A DNA stretch of 64,000 bases from Mycolicibacterium boenickei (lineage in GTDB: Bacteria; Actinomycetota; Actinomycetes; Mycobacteriales; Mycobacteriaceae), in NCBI RefSeq assembly GCF_010731295.1, contig NZ_AP022579.1:868001-932000 (forward strand). The letters run 5' to 3'. Shown here piece by piece: positions 8,612 through 17,127 of the stretch. Position numbers and translations under genes: made by a program. Positions within the stretch are counted from its first letter, which is position 1. The number at the start of each line of letters is the position of its first letter. Under the pieces are notes generated by a model. The model made no database searches. It saw nothing but the letters and a program-made list of their open reading frames with translations, and was not told where the DNA came from.

Positions 8612-9658
8612 TCAGGCACGCCGGTTGCCGTCCTCGTCCCAGTGCTCGGCGACTTTCTTGCTGGGCTGCACCCGGGGCGGCTCGCCCGGCATCTTCGGGT
8701 AGTTCGGCGGGTACGGCAGATCGCCCAGCCCACGTTCCTCGTCGGCGGCCACCAGATCCAGCAGAGGTTGCAGGGATTGCTTCTTCGAATCGATGGCGGC
8801 CCACGGATCCTCGCGTCCGGCGAGGAAATCCGGCACGGTGGCGATCGTGTAGTCGTCGGGGTTGGCGGTGCGCAGTTCATCCCACGACAGCGGCGTCGAC
8901 ACGGTCGCGATCGGGGTCTTACGGGCCGAGTAGGCCGAGGCGAAGGTGCGGTCGCGGGCGTTCTGGTTGTAGTCGATGAACAGCCGCTCGCCCCGCTCTT
9001 CCTTCCACCACGACGTGGTCACCGCGTCGGGGGCGCGGCGTTCGACCTCGCGCGCCAACGCGATCCCGGCCCGGCGCACCGCGATGAAGTCCCAGTCGGT
9101 CTTGATCCGCAGGAAGATGTGCACGCCACGGCCGCCGGAGGTCTTCGGGTAACCGACCAGGCCCAGCTCGTCGAGCAGCGGTTTGAGCACATCGCAGGCG
9201 ACGGCGGCCGCCTCGGCGAATCCGGTGCCCGGCTGCGGATCCAGGTCGATACGCAGCTCATCGGGATGCTCGGTGTCCGGGCACCGAACCTGCCAGGGGT
9301 GCAACGTGATGGTGCCCATCTGCGCGGCCCAAGCGATCGATGCCGGATGGGTCACCTTGAGCGCATCGGCGGTCCGGCCCGACGGGAAGGTGACGACGCA
9401 GATCTCCAGATAGTCGGGATGCTTCTGCGGCACCCGCTTCTGGTAGATCTCCTCACCCTCGATGCCGTCGGGGAACCGCTGCAGATGGGTGGGACGGTCT
9501 TTGAGCAGCGCGACCATGCGGTCGGCGACAGACAGGTAGTACTCCATCAGCTTGCCCTTGGTGCCGTCCTTACCCAGCTTCGGGTAGTACACCTTGTTCG
9601 GGTTGGTGAACCGGACCTTGATGCCGTCGACGTCGAGTTCGGTTGCCGGTGTTGCCAT
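8612..9658 (-). CDS. polD1: LigD-type polymerase/primase (PolD1)
   Basis: A 348-residue stand-alone archaeo-eukaryotic-primase-like polymerase related to the POL domain of LigD. The metal-binding pair is in ELRIDLDPQPG (Asp138 and Asp140), followed by TSGGRGVHIFLRI with the second histidine motif, and RLFIDYNQNARDRTFASAYS with the third carboxylate. Such enzymes add ribonucleotides or short fills at gaps and ends. Gene order with an ATP-dependent ligase 1 bp upstream and another divergent ligase matches the PolD1-LigC locus of M. smegmatis (Rv3730c-Rv3731 in M. tuberculosis), from memory. The C-terminal ~50 residues are proline-rich and poorly conserved. Confidence 0.92.
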   Translation of the reverse strand: MATPATELDVDGIKVRFTNPNKVYYPKLGKDGTKGKLMEYYLSVADRMVALLKDRPTHLQRFPDGIEGEEIYQKRVPQKHPDYLEICVVTFPSGRTADALKVTHPASIAWAAQMGTITLHPWQVRCPDTEHPDELRIDLDPQPGTGFAEAAAVACDVLKPLLDELGLVGYPKTSGGRGVHIFLRIKTDWDFIAVRRAGIALAREVERRAPDAVTTSWWKEERGERLFIDYNQNARDRTFASAYSARKTPIATVSTPLSWDELRTANPDDYTIATVPDFLAGREDPWAAIDSKKQSLQPLLDLVAADEERGLGDLPYPPNYPKMPGEPPRVQPSKKVAEHWDEDGNRRA

Positions 9659-9659
9659 T

Positions 9660-10718
9660 TCAGCTCTCCCCCGCCAGGACGTCGTACAGGTCGTAGTTCA
9701 GCGGCACGTCGAGCTGGTCGAATGTGCAGCTCGACGGTTCCCGGTCCGGGCGCCAGCGCAGGAACTTCACCGCATGCCGAAAACGCCTACCGTGCACGGT
9801 GTTGCCCTCCATCTGGTCATACGCCACCTCACACACCCGCTCGGGCCGCACCGGAATCCAGCGTTTGTCCGCCGCCGAGTTCCACCGGCTCGGGTCGCCC
9901 TCGCGGACTTCATCGCCCTCCCGCAGCGGCTCCAGGTCGGCCAGCAGCTTGAGCCGGTCCTTGACGCTGAACGAGGCCGCGCCACCGACCATCTGCAGTT
10001 CACCATCGGAGCGGTAGAGGCCCAACAGGATCGAGCCGACGCCCTCACCGCTCTTGTGGATGCGGTAGCCGATCGCCACGCAGTCGGCGTCGCGGTGATG
10101 TTTGACCTTGACCATCTCGCGCTTGCCCGGCAGGTAGGGGCCGTCGAGCTTCTTGGCGATCACCCCGTCGAGCCCGGCCCCTTCGAAGGTCTGCAGCCAC
10201 TCGGCGCCGAGTTGGGGATCGGTGGTGGTCCGCGTGACGTGACACCACTTCTTGGCGTTGACGGCCTCGATCAGTGCCTCGCGGCGCACCCCAAACGGCT
10301 CGGCCAGCAGTGAGCGGTCACCGGTGGCCAGCGCATCGAATCCGATGAAGTGCGCCGGCGTCTGTTCGGCGAGCATGCGTACCCGCGACTCGGCGGGATG
10401 GATGCGCTGCGACAACGACTCCCAGTCCAGCCGCACGCGGCCGTCGATCGGGCGGGGCACCACCACTTCGCCATCGAGGACACAGCGGTCGGCGAGTTCG
10501 TCCCGCAGCGCGTCGAGCAGCTCCGGGAAGTAACGCCCGAGTTCCTTTCCGCTGCGCGACTGCAACACCACCTCGTCGCCATCCCGGAAGGCCAGCGCGC
10601 GAAAGCCGTCCCACTTGGGTTCGTAGGACCACACCCCGGCCTCGTCGGGCACTTTCACCTGGGCTTTGGCGAGCATCGGTTCGATCGGCGGCACTACGGG
10701 CAGGTCCACGGGCTCCAT
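9660..10718 (-). CDS. ligC1: ATP-dependent DNA ligase LigC (LigC1)
   Basis: A 352-residue minimal ATP-dependent ligase. The adenylated lysine is Lys35 in motif I (EPKWDGFR). Other nucleotidyltransferase motifs are RSGKELGRYFPEL (Ia), VLDGEVVVP (III), GAGLDGVIAKK (IV) and MVKVKHHRDADCV (V). A C-terminal OB fold follows. LigC enzymes serve backup end joining or base-excision-type repair in mycobacteria. The stop lies 1 bp before the polymerase start, so ligase and polymerase are almost certainly made together. It is divergent from the second ligase at 10937. Confidence 0.93.
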   Translation of the reverse strand: MEPVDLPVVPPIEPMLAKAQVKVPDEAGVWSYEPKWDGFRALAFRDGDEVVLQSRSGKELGRYFPELLDALRDELADRCVLDGEVVVPRPIDGRVRLDWESLSQRIHPAESRVRMLAEQTPAHFIGFDALATGDRSLLAEPFGVRREALIEAVNAKKWCHVTRTTTDPQLGAEWLQTFEGAGLDGVIAKKLDGPYLPGKREMVKVKHHRDADCVAIGYRIHKSGEGVGSILLGLYRSDGELQMVGGAASFSVKDRLKLLADLEPLREGDEVREGDPSRWNSAADKRWIPVRPERVCEVAYDQMEGNTVHGRRFRHAVKFLRWRPDREPSSCTFDQLDVPLNYDLYDVLAGES

Positions 10719-10936
10719 CCTGGTTCATCGGGGTGACATGGAGCTAGACCGCCGCGCGGCCGCAAAGTCATCGCAGCACGCCGGCGGCGGGTGGGACCAG
10801 TCACGCTCTGCTTGACGCATACCCGATGGGCCGCCTGAAACCCGGTGCTCCCGCTCTTGTCTCGCGACTCGGCCGGACTGTGTCGCGCATACTGAGTAGC
10901 CGCAACCCGCACAATCCACACCCCAGATCCGGATCC

Positions 10937-12010
10937 ATGCTGCTACCTGTGATGCCGCCCGTCTCGCCGATGCTGGCCAAGCCGGCGGCGACGATCCCGC
11001 CGGACGCTTCCTACGAACCCAAGTGGGACGGCTTCAGGGCGGTGGTGTTCCGCGACGGTGACGAGGTCGAGCTGGGCAGCCGCAACGAACGCCCGATGAC
11101 CCGCTACTTCCCCGAACTCGTCGAGGCGGCCAAGGGAGAGCTTCCGCCGCGGTGCGTGGTCGACGGCGAGATCGTGCTACCCACCGACCGGGACCTGGAT
11201 TTCGAGGCCCTGCAACTGCGGCTGCACCCCGCGGCGTCCCGGGTGCGCCTGCTGGCCGAACAGACACCGGCCTGCTTCATCGCCTTCGACCTGCTCGCGC
11301 TGGGTGACGACGACCTGACAGGCCGCCCGTTCAGCGAACGGCGCGCCGCGTTGGTCGGCGCGCTGGGTTCAGGGCCGTCGTTCCATGTCACGCCGGCGAC
11401 CACCGACCTGGCGACCGCGCGCCGCTGGTTCGACGAATTCGAGGGAGCCGGGCTCGACGGGCTGATCGCCAAACCGCTCGCACTCACGTATCAGCCCGAC
11501 AAGCGGGTCATGGTGAAGATCAAGCATCAGCGGACCGCCGACTGTGTGGTCGTCGGCTACCGCCTCCACAAGTCGGGCCCCGATGCGGTCGGCTCGCTGC
11601 TGCTCGGGCTGTACACCGACGACGGCGAGTTGGCCTCCGTCGGCGTCATCGGTGCCTTCCCGATGGCGCGACGCCGGGCCCTGTTCAGCGAATTGCAGCC
11701 CCTGGTCACCAGTTTCGACCACCACCCCTGGAACTGGGCCGCACAGGTGGCCGCCGACCCGGACCTCGCCCGCCGATACGGCGGCGGCTCACGCTGGAAC
11801 GCCGGCAAGGACCTGTCCTTCGTGCCGTTGCGCCCCGAACGCGTCGTCGAGGTCCGCTACGACCACATGGAGGGCAGACGCTTCCGGCACACCGCCCAGT
11901 TCAATCGCTGGCGGCCGGACCGCGACCCGCGGTCATGCACATACGCCCAACTGGAACAGCCGGTCACCTTCCGGCTCAACGACATCGTTCCGGGCCTGCT
12001 CCCCGACTAG
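10937..12010 (+). CDS. ligC2: ATP-dependent DNA ligase LigC (LigC2)
   Basis: A 357-residue paralogue of the divergent LigC1. Motif I is EPKWDGFR with Lys29; VVDGEIVLP, GAGLDGLIAKP and MVKIKHQRTADCV are the later motifs, followed by an OB fold. ATG 10937 is chosen because the N terminus then aligns with LigC1 (PMLAK before motif I); an open frame continues upstream to 10826 without family similarity. The 218-bp space between the two ligase genes has no other gene that I can see and should contain both promoters. The 3' end overlaps the convergent gene by 4 bp. Confidence 0.92.
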   Translation: MLLPVMPPVSPMLAKPAATIPPDASYEPKWDGFRAVVFRDGDEVELGSRNERPMTRYFPELVEAAKGELPPRCVVDGEIVLPTDRDLDFEALQLRLHPAASRVRLLAEQTPACFIAFDLLALGDDDLTGRPFSERRAALVGALGSGPSFHVTPATTDLATARRWFDEFEGAGLDGLIAKPLALTYQPDKRVMVKIKHQRTADCVVVGYRLHKSGPDAVGSLLLGLYTDDGELASVGVIGAFPMARRRALFSELQPLVTSFDHHPWNWAAQVAADPDLARRYGGGSRWNAGKDLSFVPLRPERVVEVRYDHMEGRRFRHTAQFNRWRPDRDPRSCTYAQLEQPVTFRLNDIVPGLLPD

Positions 12011-12855
12011 TGGTGGTCCCGTGGTTGCAACCAACTCGCCAGGTTGCGGACGTAATCCTTGAACACGCCCAGGCGCGATGGGTCGGCGCCAATCTGCCGG
12101 CCGGGCCGATCGGTCACGAAGGACGGGGCCCCGCACCCCAGATCCCAGTTGTAGTCGGCGAAGTGGTGAAACGTCGACTCGGCCACGGCCCGTCCCATCG
12201 GCCTGCCCTCCGGCGTGCGCTCACCGTCGAGGGCCACCGCGAGATTGAACTGTCTGCCGGTCGCGGTGCTGCGGCCCCGCGCCACGGCCGTCGCGAACGG
12301 CACCCGGGCCGAGACCGCACCCTCATGGGGATGAGCCGGGAACCACTCGATGCGGCCCGTCGCGGTCCTGGAGGTGCGCAGCAGCTGGTGCACCGGCGCC
12401 TCGGCCAGCACCGGCTGGTAGTCGCCGTTGGCCCCCGAGTGAAAGTTCGGCCACGAGATGTCCGGGTTGTCCTGGTCGTCGCACCGCGAAACCGGGGCCA
12501 GGCTGGCGTCGTGAAACTCGTTGACCTGCCCCAGCGAACCGAGCCCCCGCAGGCAGCTGCCCAGGTCCTGGTGATCGCGGGCGGTGAGCACCCCGCCACC
12601 GAGCGCGCGGAACCTGCCGATCGCCGCGCATTCCTCGGGAGTGAGACCATTGCCGACGTCGACGGCCATCAACCACAGCTGGTCGAACCCGAGTTCGTCG
12701 AGATGGCTGAGCACCGGATCAACGTGATCGGCCCGGTTGCGGGCCAGCACATCGTGGCCGTCCGCACGTAGCTCGGCAGCAAGCATCGAGAACCGGCTGA
12801 CATCCCAGTCGTCGGGATTCGCCGTGATCGTGGTCTGCAACAGGATCGTCGCCAT
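12007..12855 (-). CDS. ThuA/glutamine-amidotransferase-like protein of unknown function
   Basis: A 282-residue soluble protein with an alpha/beta start (about residues 25-100: LAAELRADGHDVLARNRADH, then FDQLWLMAVDVG and FRALGGGVLTARDHQD) that resembles the class-I amidotransferase-like/ThuA fold, without a clear nucleophilic cysteine in the usual elbow. The middle has several His and Asp residues (RCDDQDNPDISWPNF, ADYNWDLGCGAP). Actinobacterial homologues are annotated only as hypothetical, as far as I know. It convergently overlaps ligC2 by 4 bp. A role in repair is not supported by anything in the sequence. Confidence 0.7.
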   Translation of the reverse strand: MATILLQTTITANPDDWDVSRFSMLAAELRADGHDVLARNRADHVDPVLSHLDELGFDQLWLMAVDVGNGLTPEECAAIGRFRALGGGVLTARDHQDLGSCLRGLGSLGQVNEFHDASLAPVSRCDDQDNPDISWPNFHSGANGDYQPVLAEAPVHQLLRTSRTATGRIEWFPAHPHEGAVSARVPFATAVARGRSTATGRQFNLAVALDGERTPEGRPMGRAVAESTFHHFADYNWDLGCGAPSFVTDRPGRQIGADPSRLGVFKDYVRNLASWLQPRDHH

Positions 12856-12909
12856 GCGATCCAGCCTCGCCGTCGCGGTGAGGGTTGGGACCCTTGAAAA
12901 CCCGTGGTC

Positions 12910-15711
12910 TCAGCTGCTCCACGACACAGAACGCAGTTGCCTGCGCGAGCGGACTCCCAGTTTCACGAAGACCTTGCGCAGATGCCATTCGACGGTGTGG
13001 GTGCTGATGAACAACTGCGCGCCGATCTCCTGATTGGTCAGCCCGTCGCGGGCCAGCTGCGCGATCTGCGCCTCCTGGGCGGTCAACTCATCACCGGAGG
13101 CCAGCGGCTGCTTGCGTACCTTCTCTCCGGTGGCGGTCAGCTCGCGGCGGGCCCGCTCGGCGAACGCATGCGCGCCCATCTTGGTGAACATGTCGTACGC
13201 GATGGTGAGCTGTTCCCGCGCGCTGGTGCGCTGCTTCTGCCGACGCAGCCATTCCCCGTAGCGCAGGTGGGTCCGGGCCAACTGCACCCTGACGCGCGTG
13301 CGGCCGAGGCGCTCCAGAGACTCCTTGAACAGCGCATCGGCCTCGGTGTCGTCGGCCACCAGGGCCCGCGCGCCGGCGAACACCCCCAGCCCCCAATCGG
13401 TTCCGCTGGCGCCCGCACCCGATTCCAGCCGGCGCACCGCGTCCTCGGCGAGATCCCGCTCGCCGACGCGCGCGGCGGCCTCGGTCAGCTCGAGCAGGGA
13501 CCAACCGTAGAACCCGAGATCGTCGTATTCGCAGCCTTTCCGGGCCGCGGCCAACGCTTCCTCGTACCGGCCCAGACCGTTGTAGAGCACTGCAGCGGCA
13601 TACCCGCTGATCCCGAGCAGCCGGCCCTCACCCTTGGCGGTGCCCTCGGCCATGCCCGCCTCGATGAGGTCGCCGGCCTCGGACAGATCTCCACGCCACG
13701 CCGCCAGCTCCAGCTTGTGGTACTTCATCGGGTGGTGACCGATGGCTGTCGAGATCGTGTCGGATTCTTCCATAAGCCTTGCCGCCGTGATGAATTCGCC
13801 TTCCATCACATGCACGCCGGCCTGGTGGGCGATCGCCGACGGCAAGACGGCGAGCGCACCCGTGGCACGGGCGTAGCCGACCATGGCGGTTGCCAGCTGA
13901 TCGTTCGACTCGAAATCCCACAGCTCGCCTGCCACCGATTCGTGCATGATCGGGAACGCCAGGGCCAGCCAGCGCAGCGCCCTGCCGTCATGCCCGCGCG
14001 CCTGCTCAGCCCACAGCTCCAGCGCGGTACGCAGGTGGTCGACCGCGGCGGGCAGTCCCTCGGTGACCAGCTTCGCCATGCCGATCAGCAGATAGTCGAT
14101 GGGCCGGGTCGGCGCGGTGATCCCCGCGACCGCCGCACGTGCGGCCTCAGCAGCGTGCACCAGGGCCTGAGGCTGGCTGCGCGAGGCGAACATGGCCGCA
14201 GCCATCGCCTCGATGTAGGTCTCCCGGGCCAACTCGTCGTCGAGGTTCTCCAGCCGCATGGCGGCGTCGAGCAGTAACGCGGCGGCATGACGAACCGGCG
14301 GTGCCCCTGGCTGCCCACCCCGACTGCGGGTGAACTCCATCTGCGCGCGGAGCCGGTCCACCTGGGCGCGCTGCAGGTCGGTCAAGGGGTTCAGCTCGGC
14401 CAGGGACAGCAGCTCGTAAGCAGCTGCCGGAGCGGCAGTTTCGCGTTTGGCCTCGGCAGCCGCGATCGCCCGGGAACTGCGCAGGGCCGGATCGTCGGAC
14501 AGCACCGCCGCCCGCTCGAGAAATACTGCCGCGGCAGCTATTCCGCCGCGGCTGTGCGCGCGCCACGCCGAGGCCTCCAGTTCGGCGGCCACCGCGTCGT
14601 CGGGCCCGGCCGCGGCGTTGGCGGCGTGCCAGGCGCGACGGTCGGGATCCGACACCGGGTCGGTGGCCCTCGCCAGCGCCCGGTGTACCGCACGGCGGTC
14701 GGCCACGTCCGCCGCGCGGTAAGCCGCGGACCGAACCAGCGGGTGGTGAAACCGCATGCGGGCGCCGAACTCGATCACCCCGGCGGCCTCGGCAGGCGCC
14801 AGCGCATCCATGCTGATACCCAAATACCCTGCGGCACGCGAGAACACCACCGGATCGCCGACCGGATCCGCCGCCGCGAGCAGCGCCAACTGACGAGTGT
14901 CCGCGGGCAGTGCCTGGATTCGGCGGACAAAGCCCTCCTCGACCTGTCCGACCGACGGCCGCGTCCCCACGATCCAGAAGCCACCGGCCCGCTCAGCGGC
15001 CGAGACGTTGCGCGGCACTTCCAGCAGGGCCAGCGGATTGCCGCGGGATTCGGCGATGAGCCGGTCACGGACCCGCTCGTCGAGCCGGCCCAGCACCACC
15101 GAGTCCAGCAGGTCCCTGGCGTCGCTGTCCGACAGGCCCTCGACCCGCAGCTCGGGCAGTCCGGGCAGGACGTCGGCGGCGGCTCCGTCGTGGTTGTCGC
15201 GGACCCCGAACACCAGGACCACCGGCTCGGCCAGCAGCCGCCGCGCGACGAAGCCCAAGGTCTGTATCGAGACCTGGTCGAGCCACTGCGCGTCGTCGAT
15301 CACACACAGCAGCGGCTTGTCGTCGGCGGCGGCCGCCAACAGGCTCAGCACCGCCAGGCCGACCAGAAATCGGTCCGGTACCGGGCCGACGCCACGACCG
15401 AACGCCACCGAGAGCGCGTCGCGCTGCGGCTCGGGAAGCCGGTCGAGACGGTCGAGCAGTGGCGCGCACAGTTGATGCAATCCGGCGAAGGCGAGTTCCA
15501 TGTCGGATTCGACCCCGGCCACCTGGGTCACCCGGAAGCCCGGCGCCTGCTGGACCAGATAGTCGAGCAACGCCGTCTTGCCGACACCCGCCTCACCGCG
15601 AACCACCAGCACCGCGCTGCCACCCGAGCCTGCCGCTGACACCAGCTGTCGGAGTGCCGCACATTCGCTGACGCGCCCGCGTAAGGGTGGGCCTTCGCCC
15701 GTCATCGCCAT
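12910..15711 (-). CDS. Large LuxR-family (LAL/MalT-type) ATPase regulator
   Basis: A protein of about 933 residues. An N-terminal STAND-type ATPase has Walker A GEAGVGKT (about 39-46) and Walker B LLCVIDDAQWLD; a long helical TPR-like middle section follows; a C-terminal LuxR HTH (about residues 868-928) contains LTAQEAQIAQLARDGLTNQEIG and STHTVEWHLRKVF. Proteins of this class are signal-responsive activators. ATG 15711 is preferred over 15804 because homology begins at MTGEGPPLRGR and the longer frame would overlap the divergent deacetylase gene. ATG 15705 is an alternative. It is divergent from the deacetylase with a 74-bp gap, so the deacetylase could be a target. Confidence 0.88.
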   Translation of the reverse strand: MAMTGEGPPLRGRVSECAALRQLVSAAGSGGSAVLVVRGEAGVGKTALLDYLVQQAPGFRVTQVAGVESDMELAFAGLHQLCAPLLDRLDRLPEPQRDALSVAFGRGVGPVPDRFLVGLAVLSLLAAAADDKPLLCVIDDAQWLDQVSIQTLGFVARRLLAEPVVLVFGVRDNHDGAAADVLPGLPELRVEGLSDSDARDLLDSVVLGRLDERVRDRLIAESRGNPLALLEVPRNVSAAERAGGFWIVGTRPSVGQVEEGFVRRIQALPADTRQLALLAAADPVGDPVVFSRAAGYLGISMDALAPAEAAGVIEFGARMRFHHPLVRSAAYRAADVADRRAVHRALARATDPVSDPDRRAWHAANAAAGPDDAVAAELEASAWRAHSRGGIAAAAVFLERAAVLSDDPALRSSRAIAAAEAKRETAAPAAAYELLSLAELNPLTDLQRAQVDRLRAQMEFTRSRGGQPGAPPVRHAAALLLDAAMRLENLDDELARETYIEAMAAAMFASRSQPQALVHAAEAARAAVAGITAPTRPIDYLLIGMAKLVTEGLPAAVDHLRTALELWAEQARGHDGRALRWLALAFPIMHESVAGELWDFESNDQLATAMVGYARATGALAVLPSAIAHQAGVHVMEGEFITAARLMEESDTISTAIGHHPMKYHKLELAAWRGDLSEAGDLIEAGMAEGTAKGEGRLLGISGYAAAVLYNGLGRYEEALAAARKGCEYDDLGFYGWSLLELTEAAARVGERDLAEDAVRRLESGAGASGTDWGLGVFAGARALVADDTEADALFKESLERLGRTRVRVQLARTHLRYGEWLRRQKQRTSAREQLTIAYDMFTKMGAHAFAERARRELTATGEKVRKQPLASGDELTAQEAQIAQLARDGLTNQEIGAQLFISTHTVEWHLRKVFVKLGVRSRRQLRSVSWSS

Positions 15712-15785
15712 CACACCACCGCGTCCGATTTTTGCCGAAACCTTACCAATACGGCACATGTTCGGCGCTCCGGTACTGTGCCGCC

Positions 15786-16658
15786 ATGACCACGCCAGCA
15801 GCACCCGTTCCGTGGCCCGACGGTGCCCGATGCGCCGCCTCGTTTACGTTCGACGTCGACGCCGAAGCCGCGATGCTGGGCGTCTCGCATGCCCATGCCG
15901 ACCGCATGTCGGCGATCAGCCACCAGGCCTACGGACCGCTGACCGCGATGCCCCGCCTCCTGGAAATACTTGCCCGGCAGAACATCACCTCCACCTTCTT
16001 CATGCCCGGCTACACCGCGTTCCGCTACCCGGACGTGGCCCGGGCGATCGTCGACGCAGGCCACGAGATCGCCCACCACGGCTACCTGCACGAGCCGTTG
16101 CGCGGCCTGAGCGAAGCTGAGGAGGCCGCGATTCTCGACCGGGCGTCGGACACCCTGGAGCAGATCACCGGCGTGCGCCCCATCGGGTATCGAGCCCCGA
16201 TGTGGGAGCTGAACTGGCATTCACCGAAGCTCCTGCGGGACAAGGGTTTTCTTTATGACAGCAGCCTGATGGACACCGACCATCCGTACGAGCTGGCGGT
16301 CGACGGCGGCGGACCGCTGGTCGAGATCCCCATCGGGTGGGGCCTCGACGACATACAGCAATACTGCTTCGTACCGGGTTTGTACGACACCGGCGTGATC
16401 GACAGCCCGGTCAAGGCGACCGAGGTGTGGCGCCTGGAGTTCGACGCGATGCGCGACGCCGGGGCCTGCTGGGTGCTGACCAACCACCCGTTCGTCTCCG
16501 GCCGGCCGTCCCGGGCCAAAGCGCTGGAGGAGCTGATCGCCTACGTGCGCGGATTCGACGACGTGTGGGTGACGAGCCTGGGTGCCATCGCCCAACACGT
16601 GCGCGGCCTGGGCCTGACCCCACGCAGTGTCGAACGGCCCGATCCGGCCGATTACTGA
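15786..16658 (+). CDS. Polysaccharide deacetylase (NodB-homology domain)
   Basis: A 290-residue carbohydrate-esterase-4 type protein. The metal-binding set includes FTFDVDAEA (Asp pair near residues 19-21) and the His motif HEIAHHGYLHE (about 96-106); GYRAPMWELNW is the third conserved motif with the catalytic-groove Arg. No signal peptide is seen, so it may act in the cytoplasm, as do PuuE/allantoinase-like and peptidoglycan-deacetylase-like relatives that share the FTFDVDAE start. ATG 15786 is chosen as it is followed directly by family-like sequence. The substrate is uncertain. Confidence 0.85.
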   Translation: MTTPAAPVPWPDGARCAASFTFDVDAEAAMLGVSHAHADRMSAISHQAYGPLTAMPRLLEILARQNITSTFFMPGYTAFRYPDVARAIVDAGHEIAHHGYLHEPLRGLSEAEEAAILDRASDTLEQITGVRPIGYRAPMWELNWHSPKLLRDKGFLYDSSLMDTDHPYELAVDGGGPLVEIPIGWGLDDIQQYCFVPGLYDTGVIDSPVKATEVWRLEFDAMRDAGACWVLTNHPFVSGRPSRAKALEELIAYVRGFDDVWVTSLGAIAQHVRGLGLTPRSVERPDPADY

Positions 16659-16767
16659 TCCATCCGGTAACACTGAGCAAATTCAGTGCGATAGTTGGTT
16701 ACCTGTGCAGCGACGCCGGATGGCGGCCTGTTTGAGCAGTTCGGTAACAAGCCGGAGGGCGGCAACC

Positions 16768-17127
16768 ATGACTGGACCGAGCACTTTTTGCAGAATCAAG
16801 CAAACTCGACTCCGATGGGCCGCGATGCCTGTCATGTTGGGCGCTTTCGTGCTCACCGCGCCGGCGGCGAATGCGATCCCGGAGGGCACCATCAAGGCCG
16901 AGTGCAAGGATGCCGGCGGCACGTACAACACCTCGACATCCGGCGGACAGCGATACTCCAGCTGCGACTACAAGGACATCGACGGCGGCTGGCACAGCGA
17001 TCAGTACGTGAACGGTGAGTACACCGGCACGATCGACATCGAGAAGGGCGCTCCCCCGCCGACCGGCAAGACGTCCGTGGCGCCGCCCCCACCGGTGTTC
17101 AACCCGGGGATGGCGCCCGCCCGCTAG
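16768..17127 (+). CDS. Small secreted protein of unknown function
   Basis: A 119-residue precursor with a Sec signal peptide: a basic start, a hydrophobic core (MPVMLGAFVLTAP) and an ANA cleavage site near residue 37. The mature part contains two cysteines (KAECKDAG and YSSCDYKD) likely to form a disulfide and a proline-rich C terminus (APPPPVFNPG). ATG 16768 has GGAGGG at 16754-16759. The upstream gap holds nested short inverted repeats (CACTGA/TCAGTG at 16671-16688 within GGTAAC/GTTACC at 16666-16703), possibly regulatory. No family is recognised; such small exported proteins are frequent in mycobacteria. It overlaps the convergent esterase gene by 4 bp. Confidence 0.75.
   Translation: MTGPSTFCRIKQTRLRWAAMPVMLGAFVLTAPAANAIPEGTIKAECKDAGGTYNTSTSGGQRYSSCDYKDIDGGWHSDQYVNGEYTGTIDIEKGAPPPTGKTSVAPPPPVFNPGMAPAR

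Noticed and set aside
8546..9952. Long plus-strand open frame over polD1
   Set aside because: It is antisense to a complete LigD-type polymerase with all motifs and has no family-like sequence; typical of high-GC DNA.
12904..15639. Long plus-strand frames over the LuxR-family regulator
   Set aside because: Antisense shadows with Arg/Gly/His-rich composition; the minus-strand protein has Walker and HTH motifs.
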